Source: Phocaeicola coprocola DSM 17136 (lineage in GTDB: Bacteria; Bacteroidota; Bacteroidia; Bacteroidales; Bacteroidaceae). Taken from it: a stretch of DNA of 64,000 nucleotides. Below the pieces are notes generated by a model, which did no database searches, had not been told where the DNA came from, and saw nothing but the letters and a program-made list of their open reading frames with translations. Where the stretch lies: contig NZ_DS981495.1 in the NCBI RefSeq assembly GCF_000154845.1, positions 57,612-121,611 of the forward strand, written 5' to 3'. Position numbers and translations under genes: made by a program. Shown here in pieces: positions 45,687 through 54,150 of the stretch. How positions within the stretch are numbered: the first letter of the stretch is position 1; every line of letters starts with the position of its first letter.

Positions 45687-46323
45687 AATGAGCCCTAATA
45701 GCGGGAATCATACAGCCAAAAGCAAGGGTGTCCATCGCGAGTTGGAATCTGAAAGAAGCTGGCGGCAAACATCTGGTCTGACGAACAGAAACTTCATATA
45801 AGGCATATGACCGTGGGTAAGGTTGCGAAACAAACTAAAGCCCTATAGCTATTCGGGACGGTTAGTGTAAATGGAGCAGACATAAGATTGAAAGTTAATA
45901 CCCTTATCCGAGGAGGTCTCACGGACATATGGTGAGGATGAATGATTCGAAGTACCATGATGGAGTAAAGCTTGCCGTGAGAAGTCAGCAGAGGTCGTAG
46001 TACCCAAGGCATGTATGCCTATAGGGAAGGACCAAACTTTATTTAAACGGCATAACTGAAAACTACCGTTTGTTGGAACGAATGCATAAAACCAAAACAG
46101 AAGTATTGGGCTACCTTTAAAGAGATAGGACGGAATCCGAAGGGTATAAAGGAGCGCAGACCTACAAATGGATGGTTGAAGAAGATGTCGTGGAAGTGTC
46201 TTTCGAAGAATACGAAAGGCATCCATAGTAAAGAACCGCCGTATGCCGAACGGCACGTACGGTGGTGTGAGAGGTCGGAAAACGAAAGTAGGAAGAAAAC
46301 TACTTCGTTTTCCTCCTACTCGA
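45687..46323 (+). mobile_element. Group IIC intron fragment, 3' portion without reverse transcriptase
   Basis: Ribozyme remnant. Domain V is complete at 46235-46266: ACCGCCGTA pairs with TACGGTGGT over nine pairs and carries the CGC form of the catalytic triad known from IIC introns. Domain VI is the hairpin 46277-46313 (GGAAAACGAA/TTCGTTTTCC with a bulged A). The intron ends near 46323 (CTACTCGAT). Upstream are domain I-IV pieces (45740-46020). No reverse-transcriptase/maturase frame is present and the 5' end is missing beyond the IS, so it cannot move alone. Confidence 0.78.
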
Positions 46324-46391
46324 TTATTCCCTCCGAAGAATTTATTTAAGTACAAAAAAATGTCACCGGTGTTGTAGCGGTGACATTTGTG
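46324..46391. repeat. Direct repeat, right copy (3' exon of the intron)
   Basis: 68 bases nearly identical to 44196-44262. It begins exactly at the 3' end of the intron and ends at GTG before TACATAAAA, presumably the original chromosomal continuation. Confidence 0.93.
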
Positions 46392-47017
46392 TACATAAAA
46401 TTAGTCTAGTCTAATTGTTTTCCTCTTTAATTCTTCTGCATATAAAACAATCTTGTTTCGTTTTTGTTTTAAAAACTTCCAGTTTTTTTATTAAAATTTT
46501 TCAGTCAGGCTTTGCCGTAGGTATACAACCGGATTCCAAAAGAAAGCATAAAGCGATAACGGTTGTCTGTTTGTTAGGAAAAACGGAAGATTATTGACAT
46601 GGCCTGTATCAAATTTTGTTGTTCAAGAGAAAAGTAAGCTAGTGAAAACTGAAAAATTATTCAGATTCCTGCATAAAAGATAAAAGAAAAGTCTGCTTTT
46701 ATGCGTATTTCTCCCTCATGTTTTGGAAAAATATTGTGGAAAATTAAAAAAAACATCGAGATAAATTAAAAAAATGACTCGATAAGTTGGCTGACTCTTC
46801 CGGTAACATGTACAGATACCCTTAAAAAAGGTGCTTTAATGTTTCTGGAAGGAGCTGTTTTGTTCTTCATAAAGTGTTAAAATTTTATCTATCATCTTGG
46901 TTATGAGCAGTATCTCTTCGAGATTGTTCCTTTGAAAATATCGGCTTCGGTGCAGGCTGAAAAGAAACGAATCTCGAAGGGAAAAATATGCAAAATGTCA
47001 GTTTGTCAACTAACATT
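46392..47017. other. Non-coding region
   Basis: A/T-rich stretch without a credible gene. The one feature is a 10-bp perfect inverted repeat CTTCGAGATT (46916-46925) and AATCTCGAAG (46970-46979) with a 44-base spacer, of unknown role. No promoter with both boxes was recognised. Confidence 0.5.
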
Positions 47018-47185
47018 TTAGTCTATGTACTGTTGCAATTCGTTCGCAGGAATTTCCTGATTGCCCTGATTCGGCAGAAGGCCAGATGAACCAGTCGGTT
47101 CAGTCATTCGTTCTTCATCGCCACATGCGGCAGTCTGCATGCCTCCCCAAAAAAGAAAGTCTAGTGGTAAAATAATCTTTGTCAT
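47018..47185 (-). CDS. Small putative lipoprotein
   Basis: 55 codons beginning MTKIILPLDFLFWGGMQTAA. The start resembles a short lipoprotein signal with lipobox TAAC (Cys21) followed by GDEERM, acidic as in Bacteroides surface lipoproteins. The mature part is about 35 residues, polar, ending LQQYID. No family recognised. It lies 184 bases downstream of the hypothetical gene on the same strand. The hydrophobic segment contains an Asp, which weakens the signal-peptide call. Confidence 0.4.
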   Translation of the reverse strand: MTKIILPLDFLFWGGMQTAACGDEERMTEPTGSSGLLPNQGNQEIPANELQQYID

Positions 47186-47369
47186 ACTGCTAATGGTTTG
47201 GGTTTATAATTGTTTTCTCGGATTTGACTGAAAGTCTTTAATGTCTTTTTCATATAAACGTCAAAGCAACCGAATCCCCCTATGTTTATTTGTTAAAAAA
47301 CATTATATCAGCAATCATGCCTATGGTATGATGTATCCTGATAGCGGAAAATGGATTCCGTTATTAGGT

Positions 47370-48257
47370 TTATTCTTTTTCGGGAATATTGCTTTGTTGT
47401 TTCTGCTGTAATAAAGCCTTTATGTTGACTGAGTCGAATACAGGTGCTCGGTGTGTTTCAAAGTATTTGTGATTAGGTGCGATGCTATGCATCAGATCGA
47501 AATAGCGAACAGAAGCGACAGGTATCATCAGGTGATACCTGTTTTTCTTTCCTTGCCTATATTCCCAGACAGCGGTCTGGGTCTGTTCGTCTAGTATATG
47601 GATGAACAGATCTGTTTCTTCAAGTCGGAAATGATAGAGAGTAGGCGACAGTTTTCGGCTTTCTCTGAGTGGAAAGGTATAGATTTCAAAATCTTTCTGT
47701 ATCAGAAGAGAGTCTGTTAATCTTCTGGGAGCTGGACTGTCTGCTTCAGGCGGAATGTAGGCATAGGGCTTTCCGTCGAAATAATGCAGAGGAATCCAGT
47801 CGGCAGGTAGTCCGAAGGTGTTTACTTTCTGGTAAGGAGTACCATTGTTTTTCAGGTGATAGTTTCTGTGTTCCTTGATTTGCTGTAGGTAATCTTCATG
47901 GTTACCTTCGAAACGATTAATCCAGTAGTCCGGTTGGAAATACTCGCTTTGTCGGTCCGGTTCCAAAAAGATATACGTGTTTCGTGACATTTTTCCAGCC
48001 TCACAGTCGTATTCCTGCACAAAAAAGAGTGTATCATTTTCTACAAATTGTCCGGCTATCAGTAACGTATGGTCATTTTGTATGAGTGTATCTCTTTTTT
48101 CCTTGTATGCCACCCTTGTATCTGCCCGGGCATGTCCCGAGAAAGACTGTATGTCTTGTTCCAAAAAGAGATTTTTTGCTTTCCCTTGAAGTGGTATGAA
48201 AGAGGTAAGGATACATCCGGTAACTAACGCGGACCTTGTAAGTGAGATCTTTCTCAT
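47370..48257 (-). CDS. Exported hypothetical protein
   Basis: 295 residues from the preferred start at 48257 (MRKISLTRSALVTGCILTSF), which opens directly with a signal peptide. A start 25 codons earlier (48332) is possible but puts a second hydrophobic stretch first. The mature protein is beta-rich, with many Tyr and Phe, and contains phrases such as DTLFFVQEYDCEAGKMSRNT and FDGKPYAYIPPEAD. Only one Cys remains in the mature chain. I do not recognise the family; its neighbours give no hint. Confidence 0.6.
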   Translation of the reverse strand: MRKISLTRSALVTGCILTSFIPLQGKAKNLFLEQDIQSFSGHARADTRVAYKEKRDTLIQNDHTLLIAGQFVENDTLFFVQEYDCEAGKMSRNTYIFLEPDRQSEYFQPDYWINRFEGNHEDYLQQIKEHRNYHLKNNGTPYQKVNTFGLPADWIPLHYFDGKPYAYIPPEADSPAPRRLTDSLLIQKDFEIYTFPLRESRKLSPTLYHFRLEETDLFIHILDEQTQTAVWEYRQGKKNRYHLMIPVASVRYFDLMHSIAPNHKYFETHRAPVFDSVNIKALLQQKQQSNIPEKE

Positions 48258-48404
48258 TTGTTTGATTATTAGAGAGGTTAATAAGCAGGCAATAAAACAA
48301 ATATACTGAATCTTTAGTCTTCTGTAAAACATTTGAAGTGAAAATTTTCAATATACCGTATTAAGATTTCGCATTGCATTCTTCTGTACTTCTTGTCTTT
48401 TGCG

Positions 48405-48412
48405 TATTTTTG
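48405..48412 (+). promoter_or_regulatory. -7 element of the PurF-like gene
   Basis: TATTTTTG followed by CA, an exact TAnnTTTG, 40 bases before the start codon. Confidence 0.55.
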
Positions 48413-48452
48413 CACTCGAAAATCGAACTATTAATTATAAAATAAAAAAGGA

Positions 48453-49859
48453 ATGGGTGGTTTTTTCGGTACAGTCTCAATGGCTGAATGCGTAACCGAT
48501 TTATTTTACGGTACGGATTATAACTCACATTTAGGTACGAAACGTGCCGGTATGGCAACATATTCGGAAGGCGAAGGTTTCGTTCGTTCTATTCATAGTC
48601 TGGAAAGTTCTTATTTTCGCACCAAGTTTGAATCGGAACTTCCAAAATTCAGAGGCAAGTCGGGTATAGGTGTAATCAGCGATACCGATCCTCAGCCTAT
48701 CATGATAAATTCTCACCTTGGAAAATTCGCCATTGTAACGGTTGCGAAGATCAACAATGTGGCTGAACTTGAAAAAGATTTGCTCGATGCAAATATGCAT
48801 TTTGCGGAAATGAGTTTGGGAAAAACAAACCAGACAGAGCTTATTGCATTGCTGATTGTACAGGGAAAAGATTTTGTAGACGGTATTGAAAATGTTTACA
48901 AGAAAATCAAAGGTTCCTGCTCGATGCTGATTCTGACAGAAGACGGCATTATTGTGGCACGCGACAAATGGGGGCGTACTCCGATTGTGATAGGAAAGAA
49001 AAATGGTGCTTATGCAGCTACCAGCGAATCAAGCAGTCTGCCCAATCTGGATTACGAAATCGACCGTTATGTAGGTCCGGGAGAAATTATCCGTATGCGT
49101 GCTGACGGACTGGAGCAGCTTCGCAAGCCGAATGAAGACATGCAGATTTGCTCGTTCCTGTGGGTTTATTATGGCTTCCCGGTATCTTGCTACGAAGGAC
49201 GTAATGTAGAAGAAGTTCGTTTCATGAGCGGTTACAAAATGGGTAAGACCGATGAGTCGGAAGTGGACTGTGCCTGCGGTATTCCCGATTCAGGTGTAGG
49301 TATGGCATTGGGATATGCCGAAGGAAAGGGTATTCCTTATCATCGTGCCATTGCGAAATATACACCAACCTGGCCACGTAGCTTTACTCCCAGCAATCAG
49401 GCTATGCGTTCGCTTGTGGCAAAGATGAAACTGATTCCCAACCGTGCCATGTTGCAGGGTAAGCGTATTCTGTTCTGTGATGACTCTATCGTACGCGGTA
49501 CTCAGCTTCGTGACAATGTGAATGTGTTGTACGATTACGGAGCTAAAGAGGTTCACATGCGTATTGCCTGTCCGCCGCTGATTTACGGTTGTCCGTTTAT
49601 CGGTTTCACTTCTTCAAAGAGCGATATGGAACTGATTACCCGCCGTATCATTAAGGAAATAGAAGGTGATGAAAATGCTAAGCTGGATAAGTATGCTACT
49701 ACCGACTCACCTGAATACAAGGAACTGGTAGAACGCATCCGTGCCCGCTTCGGACTGACATCATTGAAGTTCAATACACTGGAAACGCTGATAGAGGCTA
49801 TCGGTCTGCCGAAATGCAAGGTGTGCACACACTGTTTCGATGGTTCAAGCCACTTCTAA
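48453..49859 (+). CDS. Amidophosphoribosyltransferase-like protein lacking the catalytic Cys
   Basis: 468-residue PurF-like protein. The N-terminal Ntn-hydrolase glutaminase fold (about 1-230) begins MGGFFGT, whereas active PurF begins MCGIFG with Cys as nucleophile; here that Cys is Gly. The phosphoribosyltransferase half keeps the PRPP loop RILFCDDSIVRGTQ (about 335-348) and the FTPSNQAMR region. Without the Cys, glutamine cannot be hydrolysed, so the enzyme may use free ammonia or have another role. Alone on its transcript, with promoter and terminator. Confidence 0.85.
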   Translation: MGGFFGTVSMAECVTDLFYGTDYNSHLGTKRAGMATYSEGEGFVRSIHSLESSYFRTKFESELPKFRGKSGIGVISDTDPQPIMINSHLGKFAIVTVAKINNVAELEKDLLDANMHFAEMSLGKTNQTELIALLIVQGKDFVDGIENVYKKIKGSCSMLILTEDGIIVARDKWGRTPIVIGKKNGAYAATSESSSLPNLDYEIDRYVGPGEIIRMRADGLEQLRKPNEDMQICSFLWVYYGFPVSCYEGRNVEEVRFMSGYKMGKTDESEVDCACGIPDSGVGMALGYAEGKGIPYHRAIAKYTPTWPRSFTPSNQAMRSLVAKMKLIPNRAMLQGKRILFCDDSIVRGTQLRDNVNVLYDYGAKEVHMRIACPPLIYGCPFIGFTSSKSDMELITRRIIKEIEGDENAKLDKYATTDSPEYKELVERIRARFGLTSLKFNTLETLIEAIGLPKCKVCTHCFDGSSHF

Positions 49860-49878
49860 ACAGCTTTTTCTGATATGA

Positions 49879-49937
49879 AATAAGCGCAGAATCCATCCGG
49901 AACTACCGGAATTATGGATTCTGCGCTTATTCTTTTT
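49879..49937 (+). terminator. Terminator of the PurF-like gene
   Basis: ATAAGCGCAGAATCCAT pairs perfectly with ATGGATTCTGCGCTTAT (49914-49930), followed by TCTTTTT. A second small stem CCGG/CCGG lies in the loop. It also faces the converging Omp85-like gene. Confidence 0.9.
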
Positions 49938-49966
49938 ATAGACTTCTGAAGCAGGTTTACACTATA

Positions 49967-51175
49967 TCAGAATGCTTCTGTCATATTGAAATAGAACAAA
50001 TTCTGTCGGTTGATGAAATTACGTCCGAAGTCCAGTCGGACATTCATGCGAGGTTGCACTTCTATGCGCAGACCTACTCCGGCGTTAGGCAATACTCCTT
50101 CAATTTTTCCGGGAGTTGGTCCCATGAATCCGGCTCCTCCCCAGGCCACGAATCCCAGGTGATGAATGACCTTCTTTATCCAGTTGCTTTGATCAGTATT
50201 GAACATTTGGCGGTATTCCATCAAAGCGATGTGCGAGCTTTTATCACGGTATTGTCCCATGTAGTAACCGCGCAGATCGAAAGGTGTACCGCTAAGCACA
50301 TATTTATTTAAAGGTATGTTGTTCCCAAAAACATTTTTGGTCTGCACCGTCCATGCCAGCACTTTTCGCTGACCAACTGATTTGTACTGCCGGTAGTCGA
50401 ACTCGAAGCGATAAAAGTTGTCATCACCTCCCAGCCATTTCTGATACATGATTCCACGGAAGTCCAGATAAACTCCCTTGTACGGATTGGCGGGAACATC
50501 GCGTGTATCGTAAGTCAGCAAGAATCCCAGTCCGGAGCTGAAATTGCTGTATCCGCTTGTACCTCCTCCAGCTCTTTTGTAATCTTCCTGTTCTGTCAGA
50601 TACTTGGCGGGATCAGTTATCTTGTCGTAGTTCAAGTCGATTTGCGGACCGACGAAGAAATTACTTTCTCCTATACGGAACAGAAACCATGGGTTTATCT
50701 GTATACCGCTGTACCGGTATTGACTGGTAGTATCGCTGCGCACATAGTCTTTGTTTGTGCTGTATCCTACTCCGTAGAAATTTTCCTGAGTATTTTTATA
50801 GCTGAACTGTCCGAAGATGCGGAACTTGTCATCCTTGAAGAAAAGCTGAGGCTTAACCATGATGTTCAGCCCTCCCTTAAACATGAATGCCATTGCGACG
50901 GGCAGTACAGAGCGCCGCATGGTTGTATCTTGTGGATTCATGCGGAATGTCATCAGCGCACTACCTCCCACCAGAAGACCGAAGTCTGGGCTAAAGCTCG
51001 GACCTCCCAGAATGTTATAGTGTAAATTGCGTTCTGCTGATTTTTTCTGATGCTTCTTTTTGATGTTTGAAGATGGAATGGAAAGCGTATCGCTTGCAAA
51101 GATGCCTGTGGGTTCTTGAGCAAGACAGGCAATGGTAAGCAAGCATGCGGTGCACAGTAGAATTATTTTTTTCAT
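49967..51175 (-). CDS. BamA/TamA-like (D15) outer membrane barrel protein
   Basis: 402-residue outer membrane protein; signal peptide to LAQ (residue 20). After a short Lys-rich linker the rest is a 16-strand Omp85-type barrel (LTYDTRDVPANPYKGVYLDF, the D15 signature; FDLRGYYMGQYRDK, matching the VRGF-like lid motif; last residue Phe). There are no POTRA domains, so it is the short patatin-less type of Omp85 protein whose role is unknown. Preceded by a TACTTTTG element at 51195-51202. Confidence 0.85.
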   Translation of the reverse strand: MKKIILLCTACLLTIACLAQEPTGIFASDTLSIPSSNIKKKHQKKSAERNLHYNILGGPSFSPDFGLLVGGSALMTFRMNPQDTTMRRSVLPVAMAFMFKGGLNIMVKPQLFFKDDKFRIFGQFSYKNTQENFYGVGYSTNKDYVRSDTTSQYRYSGIQINPWFLFRIGESNFFVGPQIDLNYDKITDPAKYLTEQEDYKRAGGGTSGYSNFSSGLGFLLTYDTRDVPANPYKGVYLDFRGIMYQKWLGGDDNFYRFEFDYRQYKSVGQRKVLAWTVQTKNVFGNNIPLNKYVLSGTPFDLRGYYMGQYRDKSSHIALMEYRQMFNTDQSNWIKKVIHHLGFVAWGGAGFMGPTPGKIEGVLPNAGVGLRIEVQPRMNVRLDFGRNFINRQNLFYFNMTEAF

Positions 51176-51194
51176 AAATTATAAATTTCGATGA

Positions 51195-51202
51195 CAAAAG
51201 TA
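51195..51202 (-). promoter_or_regulatory. -7 element of the Omp85-like gene
   Basis: TACTTTTG on the minus strand (TAnnTTTG), 20 bases before the ATG at 51175. Confidence 0.5.
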
Positions 51203-51386
51203 AGAAAAAAAGCGTTATAGCTCCCGTCTTTTTATAAGACTTTGTGGTATGGTACGTGTTTTTAACTGCTTTATGCTAAAACGGGAGTATCGTTTATAAA
51301 TAACGGCTAAAAAATGGTAATGCGTTTGGCTGTTCGAAAGCTATTTCCTATTTTTACACAACAGAATTATTAACAACGAAAGAATA

Positions 51387-52613
51387 ATGACAGTAATAGA
51401 ACGTTTTTTGAAGTATGTAACTTTCGACACACAGTCTGACGAGTCAACCGGTGTAACTCCTAGTACGCCCAAACAAATGGTTTTTGCCAAATATCTGAAA
51501 ACAGAACTTGAGGCATTGGGGCTGGAGGAAATCTCGTTGGATGACAATGGTTATCTGTTTGCCACTCTTCCTGCAAATGTAGATAGAGATATACCTACAA
51601 TCGGTTTCATAGCTCATATGGATACCAGCCCCGACATGTCGGGAGAAAATGTAAATCCTAATATCGTCCGTAATTATGGAGGCGAGGATATTACACTGTG
51701 TAAAGAAGAGGGAATCATTCTTTCTCCCAAGCAGTTTCCAGAACTGCTCGATCATGTAGGAGAGGATCTGATTGTAACCGACGGCCGTACATTGCTGGGA
51801 GCTGATGATAAGGCTGGTATTGCCGAAATCATTGCTGCTGTGGCATATCTGAAAGAACATCCTGAAATAGAACACGGAAAAATTCGCATAGGTTTCAATC
51901 CGGATGAAGAAATCGGACTGGGAGCACATAAGTTTGATGTAGAGAAATTCGGATGTAAATGGGCATATACAATGGATGGAGGTGAAGTAGGTGAACTGGA
52001 GTTTGAAAACTTCAATGCAGCTGCTGCCAAGGTACATGTAAAGGGTAGAAATGTACATCCGGGTTATGCTAAAGGAAAGATGATTAATGCGCTGCTGGTA
52101 GCCAACGAGTTTGTGGGTATGCTGCCTGAAAACGAAACACCGGCTACAACCGAAGGATATGAGGGATTCTATCACCTGATCGGTATGGAAGGTGAGGTAG
52201 AGCAGGCTACTGTATCTTATATCATCCGCGATCACGACCGCCAGAAGTTTGAGGCACGTAAGATTTTTATGCAGAAATGTGCCGAAAAGGTTAACGAAAA
52301 ATATGGCGAAGGTACGGTTAGGGTAGATATTAAAGATCAGTATTACAATATGCGCCAGCAGGTAGAGCCGTTGATGCATATCATCGATATTGCTTTTGCC
52401 GCCATGCAGGAAGCCGGAGTGGAACCGAAAGTGAAGGCTATCCGTGGAGGAACAGACGGTGCTCAGTTGTCGTTCAAGGGACTGCCTTGTCCGAATATCT
52501 TTGCCGGCGGACTGAATTTCCACGGACGTTACGAATTTGTTCCTATTCAGTCTATCGAAAAGGCTATGAACGTGATTGTCAAGATAGCCGAACTGACTGC
52601 CAAGAGATACTAA
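51387..52613 (+). CDS. pepT: Peptidase T (tripeptide aminopeptidase)
   Basis: 408-residue cytoplasmic zinc metallopeptidase of the M20 family that removes N-terminal residues from tripeptides. Metal and catalytic motifs: [13 protein letters not shown] (His77, Asp79), [13 protein letters not shown] (metal Asp), [15 protein letters not shown] (catalytic Glu-Glu), [19 protein letters not shown], and the C-terminal metal His in [10 protein letters not shown]. Full length. Followed, before gcvT, by a long nested hairpin. Confidence 0.97.
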   Translation: MTVIERFLKYVTFDTQSDESTGVTPSTPKQMVFAKYLKTELEALGLEEISLDDNGYLFATLPANVDRDIPTIGFIAHMDTSPDMSGENVNPNIVRNYGGEDITLCKEEGIILSPKQFPELLDHVGEDLIVTDGRTLLGADDKAGIAEIIAAVAYLKEHPEIEHGKIRIGFNPDEEIGLGAHKFDVEKFGCKWAYTMDGGEVGELEFENFNAAAAKVHVKGRNVHPGYAKGKMINALLVANEFVGMLPENETPATTEGYEGFYHLIGMEGEVEQATVSYIIRDHDRQKFEARKIFMQKCAEKVNEKYGEGTVRVDIKDQYYNMRQQVEPLMHIIDIAFAAMQEAGVEPKVKAIRGGTDGAQLSFKGLPCPNIFAGGLNFHGRYEFVPIQSIEKAMNVIVKIAELTAKRY

Positions 52614-52647
52614 GAAAGCTGATCCGATAAAGAAATTTATCACAATC

Positions 52648-52716
52648 TCACCACAGATTGTTGGCTTTTCCAGATGAACCGTCGGTTTTTACAGGAAAGC
52701 GAGGAATCTGTGGTGA
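52648..52716. other. Nested hairpin between pepT and gcvT
   Basis: Outer arms TCACCACAGATT (52648-52659) and 52705-52716 match over 12 of 12 bases. Inside, CTTTTCC faces GGAAAG, and AACCG/CGGTT forms the tip. There is no T-run. It may be a processing site, a weak terminator or a dispersed repeat. Confidence 0.5.
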
Positions 52717-52750
52717 TTATATAAAATATTAACCTTAAACATTCTATCTG

Positions 52751-53839
52751 ATGAAAACTACTCCTTTTACCGAGAAGCATATTGCTCTCGGTGCCAAAAT
52801 GCATGAATTTGCTGGTTATAACATGCCTATCGAGTATTCGGGTATTCTTGATGAACACCATACAGTCTGTCAGTCGGTAGGAGTATTCGATGTTTCCCAT
52901 ATGGGAGAATTTTGGGTGAAGGGACCGCATGCACTCGAGTTTATTCAGCAGGTTACATCCAATAATGCGGCTGTACTTACTCCGGGAAAAGTGCAGTACA
53001 CTTGCTTCCCAAATGAAACCGGAGGTATCGTCGATGACTTGCTTGTCTATTTTTATGAACCCGATAAATATATGCTGGTGGTCAATGCAGCTAATATAGA
53101 AAAAGACTGGAACTGGTGTGTGGCTCATAATACGGTAGGGGCGGAACTCGAAAATTCATCCGACCGTATTGCTCAGTTGGCTGTTCAGGGACCAAAGGCT
53201 ATTGATACTTTACAGAAACTCACTTCTCTTAATCTTTCGGAAATACCTTATTATACCTTCCGTGTAGGTGATTTTGCCGGAGTACCGAATGTGATAATCT
53301 CGAATACAGGTTATACCGGTGCGGGTGGTTTTGAATTATATTTTTATCCTCAGGATGCCGATCGTATCTGGGATGCTATATTTGAAGCTGGAGCTGAATA
53401 TGGCATTAAACCTGTCGGACTGGGAGCACGTGATACGCTTCGTCTGGAAATGGGATTCTGTCTGTATGGCAATGATATAGACGACACTACTTCTCCTTTG
53501 GAGGCCGGTTTGGGATGGATTACCAAATTTGTCGACGGCAAGAATTTTACCAATCGTCAGGCACTGGAGAAACAGAAGGCAGAAGGTGTAACTCGCCGGT
53601 TGGTAGGCTTTGAGATGATAGACCGTGGTATTCCTCGTCATGGATATGCACTGACGGACGGCGAGGGAAATGTTATCGGACATGTAACATCTGGAACGAT
53701 GTCGCCAACCCGTAAAATCGGAATCGGATTAGGATATGTACAGATTGCATTTGCCAAACCGGATACAGAGATTTATCTGGATAATCGCGGGCGTCGCCTG
53801 AAAGCCAAAGTAGTGAAACCTCCTTTCCGACACATGTAG
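52751..53839 (+). CDS. gcvT: Glycine cleavage system T protein
   Basis: 362-residue aminomethyltransferase of the glycine cleavage system; it moves the methylene group from the H-protein lipoyl arm to tetrahydrofolate, releasing ammonia. Motifs: [20 protein letters not shown], folate-site Asp region [53 protein letters not shown] and [16 protein letters not shown]. Full length. No glycine riboswitch was found in the leader; gcvP and gcvH are not in this window. Confidence 0.97.
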   Translation: MKTTPFTEKHIALGAKMHEFAGYNMPIEYSGILDEHHTVCQSVGVFDVSHMGEFWVKGPHALEFIQQVTSNNAAVLTPGKVQYTCFPNETGGIVDDLLVYFYEPDKYMLVVNAANIEKDWNWCVAHNTVGAELENSSDRIAQLAVQGPKAIDTLQKLTSLNLSEIPYYTFRVGDFAGVPNVIISNTGYTGAGGFELYFYPQDADRIWDAIFEAGAEYGIKPVGLGARDTLRLEMGFCLYGNDIDDTTSPLEAGLGWITKFVDGKNFTNRQALEKQKAEGVTRRLVGFEMIDRGIPRHGYALTDGEGNVIGHVTSGTMSPTRKIGIGLGYVQIAFAKPDTEIYLDNRGRRLKAKVVKPPFRHM

Positions 53840-53884
53840 TACTGTGTAAGCAACGATAACAGAAAGAGATAAAAATAAACATAG

Positions 53885-53931
53885 AAGAACCGTATCAGAC
53901 TCTTGATTGGGAATGATATGGTTCTTTTTGT
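53885..53931 (+). terminator. Terminator of gcvT
   Basis: AAGAACCGTATCA (53885-53897) pairs with TGATATGGTTCTT (53914-53926) with one G-U pair, followed by TTTG. Confidence 0.82.
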
Positions 53932-54044
53932 TGCTTTCATATTATGTTAGTGACGGTGAAAGGGTTTTTATTGATTTTTATAAATAAGCCTTGTTAGTTC
54001 CGATGTAGTTGTTTATTGATTTTATGCTTTATGAAAAATATTAT

Positions 54045-54052
54045 TATATTTG
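54045..54052 (+). promoter_or_regulatory. -7 element of the DUF4838 gene
   Basis: TATATTTG, an exact match, about 100 bases before the start codon. Confidence 0.5.
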
Positions 54053-54150
54053 TCGTTGAATATAAAAAATGGCAAAATATATAGGGATTTATATTCTTGT
54101 CTGTTTGATTAAGAAAGACCGTACCTTTTTTTAATTGTTGATAAAATATT

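Noticed and set aside
45622..45768. N-terminal extension of the first IS frame
   Set aside because: It crosses the right inverted repeat and enters the intron sequence; the gene must start inside the element, at 45621.
45849..46355. 168-codon minus-strand frame over the intron
   Set aside because: Antisense to the group II intron RNA domains, including domain V; not a protein gene.
52614..52750. Glycine riboswitch before gcvT
   Set aside because: The leader lacks the conserved glycine-aptamer core; only a nested hairpin is present.
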